DNA of 64,000 bases from Microbacterium hatanonis (GTDB lineage: Bacteria; Actinomycetota; Actinomycetes; Actinomycetales; Microbacteriaceae): assembly GCF_008017415.1 (NCBI RefSeq), contig NZ_VRSV01000001.1:310001-374000 (forward strand). The letters are read 5' to 3'. Both the position numbers and the translations under genes were made by a program. Below are positions 1 through 8,540 of this stretch, piece by piece. The notes under the pieces were generated by a model. That model was not told the DNA's origin, ran no database searches, and worked only from the letters and a program-made list of their open reading frames with translations. The first letter of the stretch is position 1, and each line of letters opens with the position of its first letter.

Positions 1-563
1 GCGACGACGTCTTCCAAACGGGCCAAGGACGCACCCGTCCTGCTCACGTGGATGATCCCCTGCGAGACGAGCAGGATGTGCGCCGCGAGGGGCCGGACGC
101 CGTCTGCGGCCAGGAGGATCTCTCCGGACCCCGCGCTTTCGGCGATCCTCGCGGCGAGGATCTCCTCCATGCGCGCATTCGCATGGTCGCCGATGGCGAG
201 CACCTCCGGAAAACGTGATCCGAGCTCGGCGATGCTGTTGAGCATCAAGCAGCCGCGCCGGTCGGGGTGGCCGGTGCAGTCGCGCACGATCTCTGCGAGA
301 TAGTTCTCGACCGCATCCTCGAACGTGCCGTCGTGACTCGCGACGATCTCGTCGACCACGGCCACGCGGGCGTCGCAGTACCTCGCGAACACGGCGACGA
401 ACAGGCCGAGCTTGCTCCTGTATGCGCCGTAGATGCTGCCGTTTCCGACACCCGCAGCCGTCGCGATGTCCTCGATGGAGGTGCGTTCGTACCCGTTCCT
501 CCAGAACAGGTCCTGAGCGGCATCGAGCAACGCCTGCTGGTCGAAGCTGCGGGGGCGCGGCAT
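1..563 (-). CDS. TetR/AcrR family regulator, 3' end outside window
   Basis: Read on the minus strand from the ATG at 563 the frame stays open to the window edge, giving about 187 residues without a stop. The N-terminus (MPRPRSFDQQALLDAAQ, then a region with YERTSIEDIATAAGVGNGSIY) is a TetR-type DNA-binding helix-turn-helix at about residues 8-55, and GSIYGAYRSKLGLF is the typical end of that domain. The rest is a helical ligand-binding domain with a Cys-Leu-Met around HPDRRGCLM, as in TetR_C regulators of the AcrR kind. It probably represses a neighbouring gene on ligand-free DNA; the target is not visible. The gene at 720 diverges from it, so the 156-bp gap may hold a shared operator, but I see no convincing dyad there. 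Confidence 0.85.
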   Translation of the reverse strand, partial: MPRPRSFDQQALLDAAQDLFWRNGYERTSIEDIATAAGVGNGSIYGAYRSKLGLFVAVFARYCDARVAVVDEIVASHDGTFEDAVENYLAEIVRDCTGHPDRRGCLMLNSIAELGSRFPEVLAIGDHANARMEEILAARIAESAGSGEILLAADGVRPLAAHILLVSQGIIHVSRTGASLARLEDVV

Positions 564-719
564 GGCACCAAATGTAGCCGCACGCCCGGCGGCGGGGAGC
601 GGAAGATCCATCGTGGCCAGATTCAGCTCATGTATGGCCAGACGGCGGCTCACCGTTGCGGTAACGACGCCTCCAGAATGTGTGCATCGTGACCTGCGTG
701 GCGATTCGGGGGTGGGGCT

Positions 720-1631
720 ATGACCGGCAACGGGCCGCTCGCTGAGTTCCTCGCATCGCGGCGCGGGCAGCTCCAGCCGGAGGACGTCGGCATCGCGCGG
801 GAACGGGGTCGGCGGGTCGCGGGACTCCGGAGGTCCGAGGTGGCCGACCTGGCGGGTATCAGCGTCGACTACTACCTCCGCCTGGAGCAGGGGCGGGACC
901 GCCAGCCGTCCGCGCAGGTACTGACGGCCCTGAGCCGTGCTCTGCGGCTCGACCGCGTCGCGGACACCTACCTGCACCGCGTGGTCCAGTCATCGGGCGG
1001 GCGGCGGCGCGCTCCGCGACCCGCGCTCCTCGAGAACGCGGAGGAGATCCTGCGGACGTGGGGCGAAGCTCCCGCGTACATCACGGACGCGCACCACGAC
1101 ATCGTCGCCGTGAACCGCGCGGCGACGGCCGTGGCTCCCGGCTACCTGCGGCCCGGTCGCAATCTCCTCCTGGACGTCTTCGCCGCCTCGGACAGCATCC
1201 ACGATGACGACAGCTGGAACGACACGGCCAGACGGCTCGTGGCGGCGTTGCGGTTCCAGTCGGACCCGTCCAGTCCGCGACTGCACGAGATCCTCGGGAC
1301 GCTCTCCGTCGAGCATCGCCGATTCCGCCAGCTGTGGTCGCTGCACGAGGCGTTCCCGCAGACCACGGGGGTCACGATGAGCCACATCGAAGGTCACGGG
1401 TGGGTGGATCTCCGATGGCTGACGCTCGACGTGCCGGGCGAGGTGGGGTACTTCGTGACGACGTTCTACGCCGATGCCGGCTCCCCGGGCGAGGCCGCGC
1501 TGGCCGGCATCAGCGGCGGGGGCCGCGATCACTCGGTGATGCGGCCGTTGCCCACGATGGACGCGAGCGTCGTCAGTTTGGCCTCGGCCTCCGAGTCCGC
1601 ACCGAACAGCAGCATGAGAGCCTCTGCATGA
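720..1631 (+). CDS. XRE-family regulator with MmyB-like ligand-binding domain
   Basis: A 303-residue protein. Residues about 1-80 form a lambda-repressor-like helix-turn-helix (RRSEVADLAGISVDYYLRLE is the recognition region), followed by an MmyB-type domain (about 100-265; VNRAATAV, YFVTTFYADAGSPGEAAL). This family in actinobacteria often controls a nearby dehydrogenase or efflux gene and may bind a fatty acid or similar small ligand. The start is ATG at 720 behind a G-rich stretch (GGGGGTGGGG). The domain's usual end is near residue 270; the last 30 or so residues run into the antisense coding sequence of the next gene, giving a 103-bp convergent overlap. This tail looks like read-through after loss of the original stop. 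Confidence 0.85.
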   Translation: MTGNGPLAEFLASRRGQLQPEDVGIARERGRRVAGLRRSEVADLAGISVDYYLRLEQGRDRQPSAQVLTALSRALRLDRVADTYLHRVVQSSGGRRRAPRPALLENAEEILRTWGEAPAYITDAHHDIVAVNRAATAVAPGYLRPGRNLLLDVFAASDSIHDDDSWNDTARRLVAALRFQSDPSSPRLHEILGTLSVEHRRFRQLWSLHEAFPQTTGVTMSHIEGHGWVDLRWLTLDVPGEVGYFVTTFYADAGSPGEAALAGISGGGRDHSVMRPLPTMDASVVSLASASESAPNSSMRASA

Positions 1632-2065
1632 GTGTCGTCCACCCACTCCTCGTGGTACACCAGCCGGAGCTCTCCGACCGCGGTGCCCAGGAACGTGGCT
1701 TCGCCCTGGCGCGCGGGAGCGGCTTCCGCGGCCCACGCCTCTGAGAACGAGGCGCTCATCGCCGACAGCTCGCCGACGATGCGACGAAACGGGCCGTCCT
1801 CCCTGTGCCGGTCGAGCGATTCGCGCAGCATCGCCGCGATCTGAGTCGTCGCCGCATCCCACCCGTCGTTACCGGCGTGGCCGGCCGCATCGACGAACGC
1901 ATACCGCGCCAGGTTGACTCCTACGGCGAATGCCGGCGAGATCGCGCGAGCCAGGGGGTTCGATGCGAGGACGGTGAGGTGCCGGTCCCTCACCAGAACC
2001 GGCGCGCCGGCGAAGGACGAGACGTGCGCGCGCAGCGACTCGGAATCATGACGGTCACCACTCAT
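1529..2065 (-). CDS. Stand-alone MmyB-like ligand-binding domain protein
   Basis: 178 residues, ATG at 2065. The sequence begins at once with an MmyB-like domain (APVLVRDRHLTVLASNPLARAI; later WVDDTHAEALMLLFGADSEAE), with no helix-turn-helix before it. I checked the 70 bp upstream on this strand and found no coding remnant of a DNA-binding domain. Full-length relatives are about 270-300 residues, so this is a domain-only version, either a truncated regulator or a sensor acting without direct DNA binding. Its 3' end overlaps the convergent XRE/MmyB gene by 103 bp, so antisense transcripts of two members of one family would pair there. Function unknown. Confidence 0.65.
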   Translation of the reverse strand: MSGDRHDSESLRAHVSSFAGAPVLVRDRHLTVLASNPLARAISPAFAVGVNLARYAFVDAAGHAGNDGWDAATTQIAAMLRESLDRHREDGPFRRIVGELSAMSASFSEAWAAEAAPARQGEATFLGTAVGELRLVYHEEWVDDTHAEALMLLFGADSEAEAKLTTLASIVGNGRITE

Positions 2066-2136
2066 GCAGCGAAACTACTTTCCCGGCAGGCGGTGAAGGT
2101 GGCCCCCGCGAGAACACCCAGCGCGCTGACGGCCGG

Positions 2137-3120
2137 TCAGATCTTCGGCGGCTCGGCGATGCCGTCACCGGTGGTCTGGAAGCGCTTCTGATAGTCGGAC
2201 GGAGTCGTGCCGTAGCGGGCGGCGAAGGCGCGACGGAAGGCGACGGTGCTCGGGTAGCCGGCGACGCTCGCCGTCTCGGACACCGCCCGACCCTCCTCGA
2301 GCAGCCCGAGGGCGAGATCCAGGCGCATCGACCCGGCGTACTCGATCGGCGTCATGCCCAGCTCGTCGCGGATGACTCGGTTCAAGTGGCGAATGCTGAC
2401 GTTGGCGTGTGCGGCGAGATCACGCAGCGACGTGGGCCGGGCGGGATCGCTCGCGACGTAGTCGGCGACGGCGCGCGCGACGCTCGTGCGCGGGGGACTC
2501 ACGCGGACGGAGGCGGAGAACTGCGATTGTCCGCCCGAGCGGCGCATGTAGACGAGCAGGAGCTGGGCCACGGATCGGGCGACGTCGGCACCGAAGTCGT
2601 CCTCGACGATGGCGAGGGCGAGGTCTATGCCGGCGGCGACGCCTGCCGAAGAGTAGACGTCGCCATCCCGCACGAAGATCGAGTCGGGGCGCACGTTGAC
2701 GGCGGGATAGGTGTCGGCGAGCGCGTCGGTGAACTTCCAGTGGGTGGTCGCGGTCTTACCGTCCAGCAGGCCCGTGCGTGCCAGGGCGAATGCGCCGCTG
2801 CAGATCGAGGCGACCTTCGTGGCGCGGGCGGCGAGCGCGAGGATCGCGTCGCTGACGGCCGGATCGTCGTAGACGGCGGGTGCATATTCGCTCCCCGGGA
2901 TGATGATGAGATCCAGGGGATCATCGCCGGCCGCCGGTCCGTCGACACCGACCCGCAGGCCCATCGACGTCGTCACGTCGTTGCCGTCCGGTGAGAAGAA
3001 AAGCGTCTCGTAGCCGTCGACGCGCTGGTTGGCCTCGGTGAAGACCTCGGCCGGGCCGATGAAGTCGAGAGCTTTGACCCTGTCGAACACCAGGATTCCG
3101 ACTCGTTTCCGTCCGCTCAT
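2137..3120 (-). CDS. GlxA-type transcriptional regulator (DJ-1/PfpI + AraC)
   Basis: 327 residues. The N-terminal half (about 5-185) is a DJ-1/PfpI class I glutamine-amidotransferase-like domain with the nucleophile-elbow motif VASICSGAFALARTGLL; the C-terminal 100 residues are an AraC/XylS double helix-turn-helix (SLRDLAAHANVSIRHLNR ... VAGYPSTVAFRRAFAARYG). This is the layout of GlxA-family activators, which typically sense quaternary amines or other metabolites and activate degradation genes, but the target is not apparent. The start is ATG at 3120. The Cys in CSG is present, though these regulators are not known to be peptidases. Lies in a run of regulators, each apparently transcribed on its own. 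Confidence 0.9.
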   Translation of the reverse strand: MSGRKRVGILVFDRVKALDFIGPAEVFTEANQRVDGYETLFFSPDGNDVTTSMGLRVGVDGPAAGDDPLDLIIIPGSEYAPAVYDDPAVSDAILALAARATKVASICSGAFALARTGLLDGKTATTHWKFTDALADTYPAVNVRPDSIFVRDGDVYSSAGVAAGIDLALAIVEDDFGADVARSVAQLLLVYMRRSGGQSQFSASVRVSPPRTSVARAVADYVASDPARPTSLRDLAAHANVSIRHLNRVIRDELGMTPIEYAGSMRLDLALGLLEEGRAVSETASVAGYPSTVAFRRAFAARYGTTPSDYQKRFQTTGDGIAEPPKI

Positions 3121-3215
3121 CAGCGCGAGCGGATGTCGGGTCGCGAGGCACGCGTCGTCATGGGCTCATCCTCTCCGATAGGCGCCCCGGAGCATAGCCT
3201 CGAGGTCGCGGGACC

Positions 3216-3416
3216 TCAGTAGTCCGAGCGGGTCTCCACCTCGATGTCGACCTCGGTCTCATCCTCCGCCCATGCCTCCAGGGCGGCTCGGAGCTGGCGG
3301 TGCAGCCATTCCGCGGGCAGGTGCTCGCCATCCGTCTCGAGAGCGGTGAGCCGGGCGATGCGCTCGTCGACCGTTCCGCTCAGGTCCGTCGGGGCCGCGT
3401 CGTTCGTCTCGGTCAT
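3216..3416 (-). CDS. Small acidic hypothetical protein
   Basis: 66 residues from the ATG at 3416 (MTETNDAAPT ...), ending ETEVDIEVETRSDY. It is strongly acidic, without membrane segment or signal peptide, and helical in its middle (DERIARLTALE, EWLHRQLRAALEAW). The longer upstream extension of the same frame crosses the repeat, terminator and low-complexity intergenic sequence, so I prefer the internal ATG. I recognise no family. Single gene, 95 bp downstream of glxA-like start on the same strand order but reading toward it. Confidence 0.6.
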   Translation of the reverse strand: MTETNDAAPTDLSGTVDERIARLTALETDGEHLPAEWLHRQLRAALEAWAEDETEVDIEVETRSDY

Positions 3417-3568
3417 GTCACTCCTCGATTCCGGGTCGCCCCGGTCGCCGTAACGGCGTATTCCGCAGGGCGGACGTGCGGTCAGGATACGTGCGCGTGC
3501 CGGGTGACGTCTTCGGCGAATGTCGAACGAATCCGGGAGCTTCGAATCCCTCCGCGCCGATCGCCGAC

Positions 3569-3616
3569 ACACGCGGATCGGCCGAGACACCGCGCCTGGC
3601 GTGATGTCTCGGCCGA
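3569..3616. repeat. Dispersed palindromic intergenic repeat, family 2, copy 1
   Basis: Inverted repeat with 10-bp arms CGGCCGAGAC / GTCTCGGCCG around a 17-nt loop, preceded by ACACGCGGAT. The same arrangement, with equal loop length and the same flanking ACACGCGGATCGGCCGAGAC, recurs at 53000-53062, 49 kb away. REP-like element; not coding. The copy here is degraded on its right outer side. Confidence 0.7.
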
Positions 3617-3636
3617 AAACAGTGTCTCGGCGGAAA

Positions 3637-3677
3637 GAGAAGAAGACGCCGCCCCTTCGGGACGACGTCTTCTTCTC
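3637..3677 (-). terminator. Strong hairpin behind tRNA-Ser
   Basis: Perfect 12-bp arms GAGAAGAAGACG / CGTCTTCTTCTC with a further partly paired interior ending in a CTTCGG-type tetraloop region. It lies 6 bp downstream of the 3' end of the minus-strand tRNA-Ser, followed on that strand by TTTCCGCC, so it fits as its terminator. A purine-rich arm is unusual but the pairing is unambiguous. Confidence 0.7.
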
Positions 3678-3682
3678 GGCGG

Positions 3683-3767
3683 CGGAGGATAGGGGATTCG
3701 AACCCCTGAGAGCTTTCACTCAACACGCTTTCCAAGCGTGCGCCATAGGCCACTAGGCGAATCCTCC
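3683..3767 (-). tRNA. tRNA-Ser (anticodon GGA)
   Basis: On the minus strand the acceptor arms GGAGGAT / ATCCTCC pair, with discriminator G. The T-arm is GGGG-TTCGAAT-CCCC. The anticodon stem-loop reads ACGCTTGGAAAGCGT, giving anticodon GGA (serine, UCC/UCU codons). The 85-nt length and the long variable arm between anticodon and T arms (GTTGAGTGAAAGCTCTC) are those of a class II tRNA-Ser. No CCA is encoded. The gene stands between the small acidic protein and the tgpA operon. Confidence 0.95.
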
Positions 3768-3837
3768 ATGGCCGCGAAGGGCCGACGAACATCCTACCCC
3801 GGGTGCGGGACCGACCCGTGCCGAGCCCGGTGGATGC

Positions 3838-6156
3838 TCACGCCGTCGTCTCGCGCGGGGGCCGTGCCCTCCCGCCGGCGAAGGCGCTGCCCGGCCGGAT
3901 CACGAGCGAGCGTGGCAGCACGCGCGCGAACGACCGGCGGAGGGGAGAGGCGGCGCCGAGCAGGCTCGCGCGGGTCGACTCGACGGCATCCGCCCATCGT
4001 CCGCCGTCCGCCGTCCGCCCATCGCCGGCGTAGCTCGCGCGCTCGATGGCCCCGACCAGCGTCGCCACCGCCGCCGGATCGGCCCCCTCGCCGGCGAGGC
4101 GCGCGCCGAACGCGCGCGGCGACTCCGACGCGGGCGCGGGGATCCCCAGGTCGATCGCGAGCTCCTGGATCGACAGCCACGCCGCCGCCGCCTCGCCGCG
4201 GCCCGCGGCGGCCAGCAGCCGCCGGCGCCGCACCTCGCGCGTCGCCCCGGGCGCCGCCAGCACGAGCAGCAGGGCGAGCGACGCGGCGAGGGGCCAGAGG
4301 GCGATGGATGCGGCGGAGCCGCCCCGACCCGCCGACATGCCGTCCTGGTCGTCGAGCGGGTCGAGGCCGGCCGAGGAGGTCGGAGTCGGGGTGGCCGTCG
4401 GCGCCTGTGCGCTCGGCGCCGTCGTCGGGGTCGAACCGGGTGCGCCGGTCGTGCCGGAGGCGAAGTTCGTCGGGCTTCCGAGGCTGTTGGTCGGCTCGAA
4501 GGGAATCCAGCCGATCCCCTCGAAGTGCACCTCCGGCCAGGCGTGCAGCTGCGTGCTCTCGACCGAGTAGATCGTCTCGCCGTCGTCCTGGGTTCCCGCG
4601 CTGGTTCCCGGGAGGTACCCGACGACGATGCGCGAGGGCATCCCGAGGGTGCGCGCCATCACCGCGAACGCCGAGGCGAAGTGCACGCAGTACCCTCGAC
4701 GGGCATCGAGGAAGTCGGCGATCGCGTCGACGCCCGTGCCGTCGAAGCCGTCCGAGACGGGGGCGTCGAGCGAGTAACCGAACAGCGGACCGCGGAACCA
4801 CGACTGCAGTGCCACGAGGGCGTCGTAGTCGCTCCGGGTGTCGGCGGTCACCTCCTGTGCGGTCTCGGCGATCACCGACGGGATCTCATCGGGGAGGTCG
4901 TAGAGCGTGAGGTCTCCGGTGCCGCCGGCCGACCGCGCGCGGATCTGCTCGAGGGTCGGCTGCGGGAGCGAGGTCGAGATGTCGTAGGACTGCCCCTGCA
5001 CCGACCCGGACGACGTGTCCACCGTGCGGTTGTCGGTCTGGATCGACCATTCGCCGTCGAGCCCCGACACGTCCGTCGCCGGATACGGGACCGGCGCCCA
5101 CCGGCTGTTGAGGTTCACGATGTCGACCGTCGTCGAGGAATCGACGATCTCGATCCCTTCGTCGAGGGCGACGGCTGCGAGATCGGACGCGGCGTCATCG
5201 AGCCCGACGGCGTCGCCCCCGTCGGGCTGCCACACCGCGCCGTCGAACTCCGACAGCGTCGCCACCCGGAGGTAGGGCGCTCGTGCCTCGGTCGTGCTCA
5301 GCTGCAGCACCTCGACGGCGCCCGGCTGCCGCAGGTCGTCGCCGAGCTCGAGCGTGGGGTCGATGGTGGCGCCGCCGATGTTGCCGCCCGATCCGCCCGC
5401 GCGGGCGACCGGCGAGGGGAGGAGGGGGGCAGCGACCATCGCGACGATGACGGCGACCGCACCGATGCCGAGCGCGGCGCCCGGCGCCACCGGCGATCGA
5501 CGGGTCGGGGCGGCGGCCCCGGGCGTGGCGGCCGCAGCGGCGGCACGCTGCCGCGCGCGCGTGTCGACGGCGAGGAGGAAGAGGATGCTGCCGGCGAGGA
5601 ACACGAACGCGATGATGTCGACGTCGCCGGGTACGGCGATCGACGGGATGATCGACACGGCGATCACGCCCACGGCGGCCAGGAGCGGCATCCGGGCGGT
5701 CACCACGACGTGATCGAGGGCGACCGCGAGCAGCCCGATAGAGGCGACGATGAGGAACGACAGTGCCGCTCCGGCCTCGAGGGGAGCGGCCCCGAGGGTC
5801 ACGTCGTCGACGGCCGTGCGCACCAGCACGTTCACGAGCGAGAACGTGTCGGGCGTCGGAACGATGCCGAGCAAGCCCGTGCCGCGGCCGAAGACCGCCG
5901 TGACGACGGCCATCCAGACCAGGAGTTCGACGACGCTGACCACCACCGCCGGGAGGCGCAGACGTCGCAGCGCGAAACCGACGCCCAGGACGGCGCCGAT
6001 GAGGCCGACGCCCCCCGCCACCCACGCCCCAGGATCGACGACCCGCAGGAGCGGCATCATGGCCGCCGCGAGCGCGAGCCACAGCCCGAGGGCCAGGGCG
6101 AGGTCGACCGTCGCCGGCCTCGGTGCGGCGGGCGTGCGCCGCTCAGCCCCCGACAT
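3838..6156 (-). CDS. tgpA: Transglutaminase-like membrane protein (TgpA family)
   Basis: 772 residues. The first ~230 residues hold about six membrane segments; a periplasm-side transglutaminase core follows, with catalytic Cys490 (RRGYCVHFASAFAVMA), His538 (LHAWPEVHFEGIGWIPFEPT) and a downstream acidic residue; then a Thr/Ala-Pro linker, one more membrane span and a DUF4129-like cytoplasmic tail. I chose ATG 6156, which overlaps the upstream DUF58 gene by 14 bp; the longer open frame upstream is antisense-quality sequence. The moxR-DUF58-tgpA trio is a conserved actinobacterial operon (e.g. mycobacterial Rv1479-type loci) thought to act in envelope protein processing. The substrate is unknown. 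Last gene of the operon. Confidence 0.9.
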   Translation of the reverse strand: MSGAERRTPAAPRPATVDLALALGLWLALAAAMMPLLRVVDPGAWVAGGVGLIGAVLGVGFALRRLRLPAVVVSVVELLVWMAVVTAVFGRGTGLLGIVPTPDTFSLVNVLVRTAVDDVTLGAAPLEAGAALSFLIVASIGLLAVALDHVVVTARMPLLAAVGVIAVSIIPSIAVPGDVDIIAFVFLAGSILFLLAVDTRARQRAAAAAATPGAAAPTRRSPVAPGAALGIGAVAVIVAMVAAPLLPSPVARAGGSGGNIGGATIDPTLELGDDLRQPGAVEVLQLSTTEARAPYLRVATLSEFDGAVWQPDGGDAVGLDDAASDLAAVALDEGIEIVDSSTTVDIVNLNSRWAPVPYPATDVSGLDGEWSIQTDNRTVDTSSGSVQGQSYDISTSLPQPTLEQIRARSAGGTGDLTLYDLPDEIPSVIAETAQEVTADTRSDYDALVALQSWFRGPLFGYSLDAPVSDGFDGTGVDAIADFLDARRGYCVHFASAFAVMARTLGMPSRIVVGYLPGTSAGTQDDGETIYSVESTQLHAWPEVHFEGIGWIPFEPTNSLGSPTNFASGTTGAPGSTPTTAPSAQAPTATPTPTSSAGLDPLDDQDGMSAGRGGSAASIALWPLAASLALLLVLAAPGATREVRRRRLLAAAGRGEAAAAWLSIQELAIDLGIPAPASESPRAFGARLAGEGADPAAVATLVGAIERASYAGDGRTADGGRWADAVESTRASLLGAASPLRRSFARVLPRSLVIRPGSAFAGGRARPPRETTA

Positions 6157-7402
6157 GCGTCGCCCCCCGCTCCATCGCCGTCTCCCAGGCGTCGCCGAGC
6201 TCGGCCTCGGAGAACGCTGCGCCCGTGTGCCAGCCGCGGTCGCGCAGTCGGGCCAGCGCATCGGACGACGGGGCGGCGGCGATCACGACGGGCATCGACG
6301 AGTGGTGCGCGAGAGGAGCCAGGGCGAGGGCGTCCTCGACCCGCAGGCGACCCGTGACGACGATCACCGGGCCCGTCTGATGGCCGGCGAACATCCCCGC
6401 GGTGCGGGCGATGCCGTCGCCGCGCCGAGCGGTGAGGGTCGCGAACTGCGTGGCGAGAGCGTCGATCTCGTGCAGATCTCCGCCGGGCACGGGCTCGGCG
6501 AGGGCGGCGCCGTCGGTGTCGAGCACCTCGACCGTGTACCCGTCGCGCACGAGCCGGGCGACGATGGCGACGGCGGCGGCCACCGCGGTCTCGAAGGAGT
6601 CGTCGGCGCCCGGCGCCCGAAGGGCCTCGGGACTCCACTGGGCGGCGCCGCGGTCGAGGATGACAGTGGCCTCGGGGCTCGTCTCCTCTTCTTCCTGGCG
6701 CACCATGAGGGTGTCGCGATGCGCCGTGGCACGCCAGTGGATGCGCCGCATCGAATCACCGGGTGCGTACGGACGGGCGACGAGGTTGTCGGCGCCCTGC
6801 CCCAGCTGGGTGCTGGCGGTCTCGCGAGTGCCGCCCGTCTCGCCCGACGACCCCCGGAACACCGGCAGCTCGATGACGCGCGGGGCGACGGTGACCTGCG
6901 TCTTCCCCCCCAGCCTCATGCGGCGGCGCGCGAGACCGAACGGGTCGGTGACGGTGAGCCCGAACGGGCCGAGATGATGGATGCCGCGGATGCGCCCCTC
7001 GACGGTGTAGCGCAGCTCGACGGCGCGCTCCCCGCCGCGCATCGCCGACCCGACCGCGGGGAAGACGCCGCGGGCGCGGGCGACGAGTCCCGCCGGCACG
7101 GTGTCGTCCCAGGTCCCGGGCGAGGTCGGCAGGGCGTTGCGCACGCCGACCCGCACGGTCACCACGCTCTCGCGCCCGACGGTGGCGACCTCGGGGGAGA
7201 GCGAGCGGGAGACCGCATCGATGCGGCGCGTGAACCACAGCGAGATCACGCTGAGAACCAGCACCGCCGCCAGTAGCGCGGCGAAGTAGACGAGTTCGAT
7301 GAGACCGGCTTCGTGCGCGACGACGAAGCCTGCGACGCAGAGCGCGAGCGCGCCGGTCCCTCGCAGTGTGAGCGGCCAGACGCGGCGCACGAACCCCATC
7401 AT
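6143..7402 (-). CDS. DUF58 domain protein
   Basis: 419 residues from ATG 7402, whose ATGA overlaps the moxR stop. Two N-terminal membrane segments (residues about 10-55) precede a beta-rich region and the DUF58 domain with the motif VARPYAPGDSMRRIHWRATAH, then a vWA-like fold (EATVILDRGAAQW) that resembles an integrin metal-binding site. DUF58 proteins work with MoxR ATPases, probably as adaptor substrates or co-chaperones. The end overlaps tgpA by 14 bp, so translation of all three is coupled. Length is typical. Confidence 0.9.
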   Translation of the reverse strand: MMGFVRRVWPLTLRGTGALALCVAGFVVAHEAGLIELVYFAALLAAVLVLSVISLWFTRRIDAVSRSLSPEVATVGRESVVTVRVGVRNALPTSPGTWDDTVPAGLVARARGVFPAVGSAMRGGERAVELRYTVEGRIRGIHHLGPFGLTVTDPFGLARRRMRLGGKTQVTVAPRVIELPVFRGSSGETGGTRETASTQLGQGADNLVARPYAPGDSMRRIHWRATAHRDTLMVRQEEEETSPEATVILDRGAAQWSPEALRAPGADDSFETAVAAAVAIVARLVRDGYTVEVLDTDGAALAEPVPGGDLHEIDALATQFATLTARRGDGIARTAGMFAGHQTGPVIVVTGRLRVEDALALAPLAHHSSMPVVIAAAPSSDALARLRDRGWHTGAAFSEAELGDAWETAMERGATHVGG

Positions 7403-8424
7403 GTCCGGACGGCGAGTGGCACCCGGACGCTCGCGGCGACCTGGGCGAGGACGGCGGCGACGGCCTCCGCGCCGGAACGTCCGCCGGCGGCCGCGCGGGT
7501 GGGGATGAGGCGGTGGGCGAACACGGGGGCGAGGAGCGCGGTGAGGTCGTCGGGGATCACGAATCCGCGCCCGTCGAGAGCGGCCCGCACCTTCGCGGCG
7601 CGGATCAGCTGCAGCGTGGCCCGCGGGCTCGCGCCCAGGCGCAGATCCGGGTGGGTGCGGGTGGCGTGTGCGAGGGCCACCGTGTACTCCTCGAGCGAGG
7701 GGGCGACGTGCACGGCGCGCGCCCAGGCGATGAGGTCGCGCACGCGCGACGCGGTGACCACCGGCTCGACGCTCTCGAGGGGGTTGATCGTGTCTCGCTG
7801 GCGGAGCATGAGCGCTTCGGCCGCAGCATCCGGATACCCCATCGAGATGCGCATCATGAAACGATCCCGCTGAGCCTCGGGGAGCGCGTACGTGCCCTCC
7901 ATCTCGAGCGGATTCTGCGTCGCGACGACGAGGAACGGATCGGGCAGCGCGTGGGTGCTGCCGTCGACGGTGACCTGGTGCTCCTCCATCGCCTCGAGGA
8001 GGGCCGACTGCGTCTTGGGGGAGGAGCGGTTGATCTCGTCGGCGATGACGATGTTCGCGAACACCGCCCCGCGCTTGAACTCGAACTCGCGGGCGACGGG
8101 GTTGAACACCGAGACCCCGGTGATGTCGCCGGGCAGGAGATCGGGGGTGAATTGGATGCGGTGCACACTCGCGTCGACGGAGGCCGCCAGGGCACGGGCG
8201 AGCACGGTCTTGCCGACGCCCGGCACGTCCTCGATGAGGAGGTGCCCCTCGGCGAGCAGGGTGATCAGCGCGGTGCGGACGGCTTCGGGCTTGCCGTCGA
8301 TGACCCGCTCGACGGACCGCGTGATCCCGCGGGTGAGGGCTTCGAACGAATCGGCCGTGATCGGCTGGCCGTCCGACTCGTCGCGGGTGATTCGGCGTCG
8401 AGTGGCTGAGACGGTCTGGTCCAT
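7399..8424 (-). CDS. MoxR-family AAA+ ATPase
   Basis: 341 residues. Walker A GVGKTVLARALA, Walker B VIADEINR, sensor region NPLEMEGTYALPEAQRDRFM are all visible and intact. MoxR proteins are AAA+ chaperones that mature vWA-domain partners; here the partner is the DUF58 product encoded next. ATG 8424 is preferred over an upstream GTG at 8463 because it has a strong ribosome-binding site (GGGGGAAG, 6-8 nt upstream). First gene of the moxR-DUF58-tgpA operon, divergent from the SRP RNA. A perfect dyad (8465-8480) lies 40 bp upstream. Confidence 0.93.
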   Translation of the reverse strand: MDQTVSATRRRITRDESDGQPITADSFEALTRGITRSVERVIDGKPEAVRTALITLLAEGHLLIEDVPGVGKTVLARALAASVDASVHRIQFTPDLLPGDITGVSVFNPVAREFEFKRGAVFANIVIADEINRSSPKTQSALLEAMEEHQVTVDGSTHALPDPFLVVATQNPLEMEGTYALPEAQRDRFMMRISMGYPDAAAEALMLRQRDTINPLESVEPVVTASRVRDLIAWARAVHVAPSLEEYTVALAHATRTHPDLRLGASPRATLQLIRAAKVRAALDGRGFVIPDDLTALLAPVFAHRLIPTRAAAGGRSGAEAVAAVLAQVAASVRVPLAVRT

Positions 8425-8464
8425 GCGTCTTCCCCCGGGTGCGGACGGCGGGGCCGTTCCCACC

Positions 8465-8480
8465 GTTACGCAAGCGTAAC
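8465..8480. promoter_or_regulatory. Perfect dyad upstream of moxR
   Basis: GTTACGC-AA-GCGTAAC, 7-bp perfect arms with a 2-nt spacer, placed in the 116-bp divergent region between moxR (minus) and the SRP RNA (plus), about 40 bp from the moxR start. The size and symmetry suit a dimeric regulator. No regulator can be named. Confidence 0.45.
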
Positions 8481-8527
8481 CTCTGGCCGCGGGCCTGGGC
8501 CGGGAGGTGCCTGTGTGCGATGTCGGC

Positions 8528-8533
8528 TAGACT
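8528..8533 (+). promoter_or_regulatory. -10 element of SRP RNA promoter
   Basis: TAGACT ends 7 nt before the first base of the SRP RNA at 8541, the expected distance for a sigma-70 type promoter. No good -35 match is visible. Confidence 0.5.
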
Positions 8534-8540
8534 CGTCGTC

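Noticed and set aside
52..303. Short plus-strand open frame at the window start.
   Set aside because: Antisense to the TetR gene, whose HTH is unambiguous.
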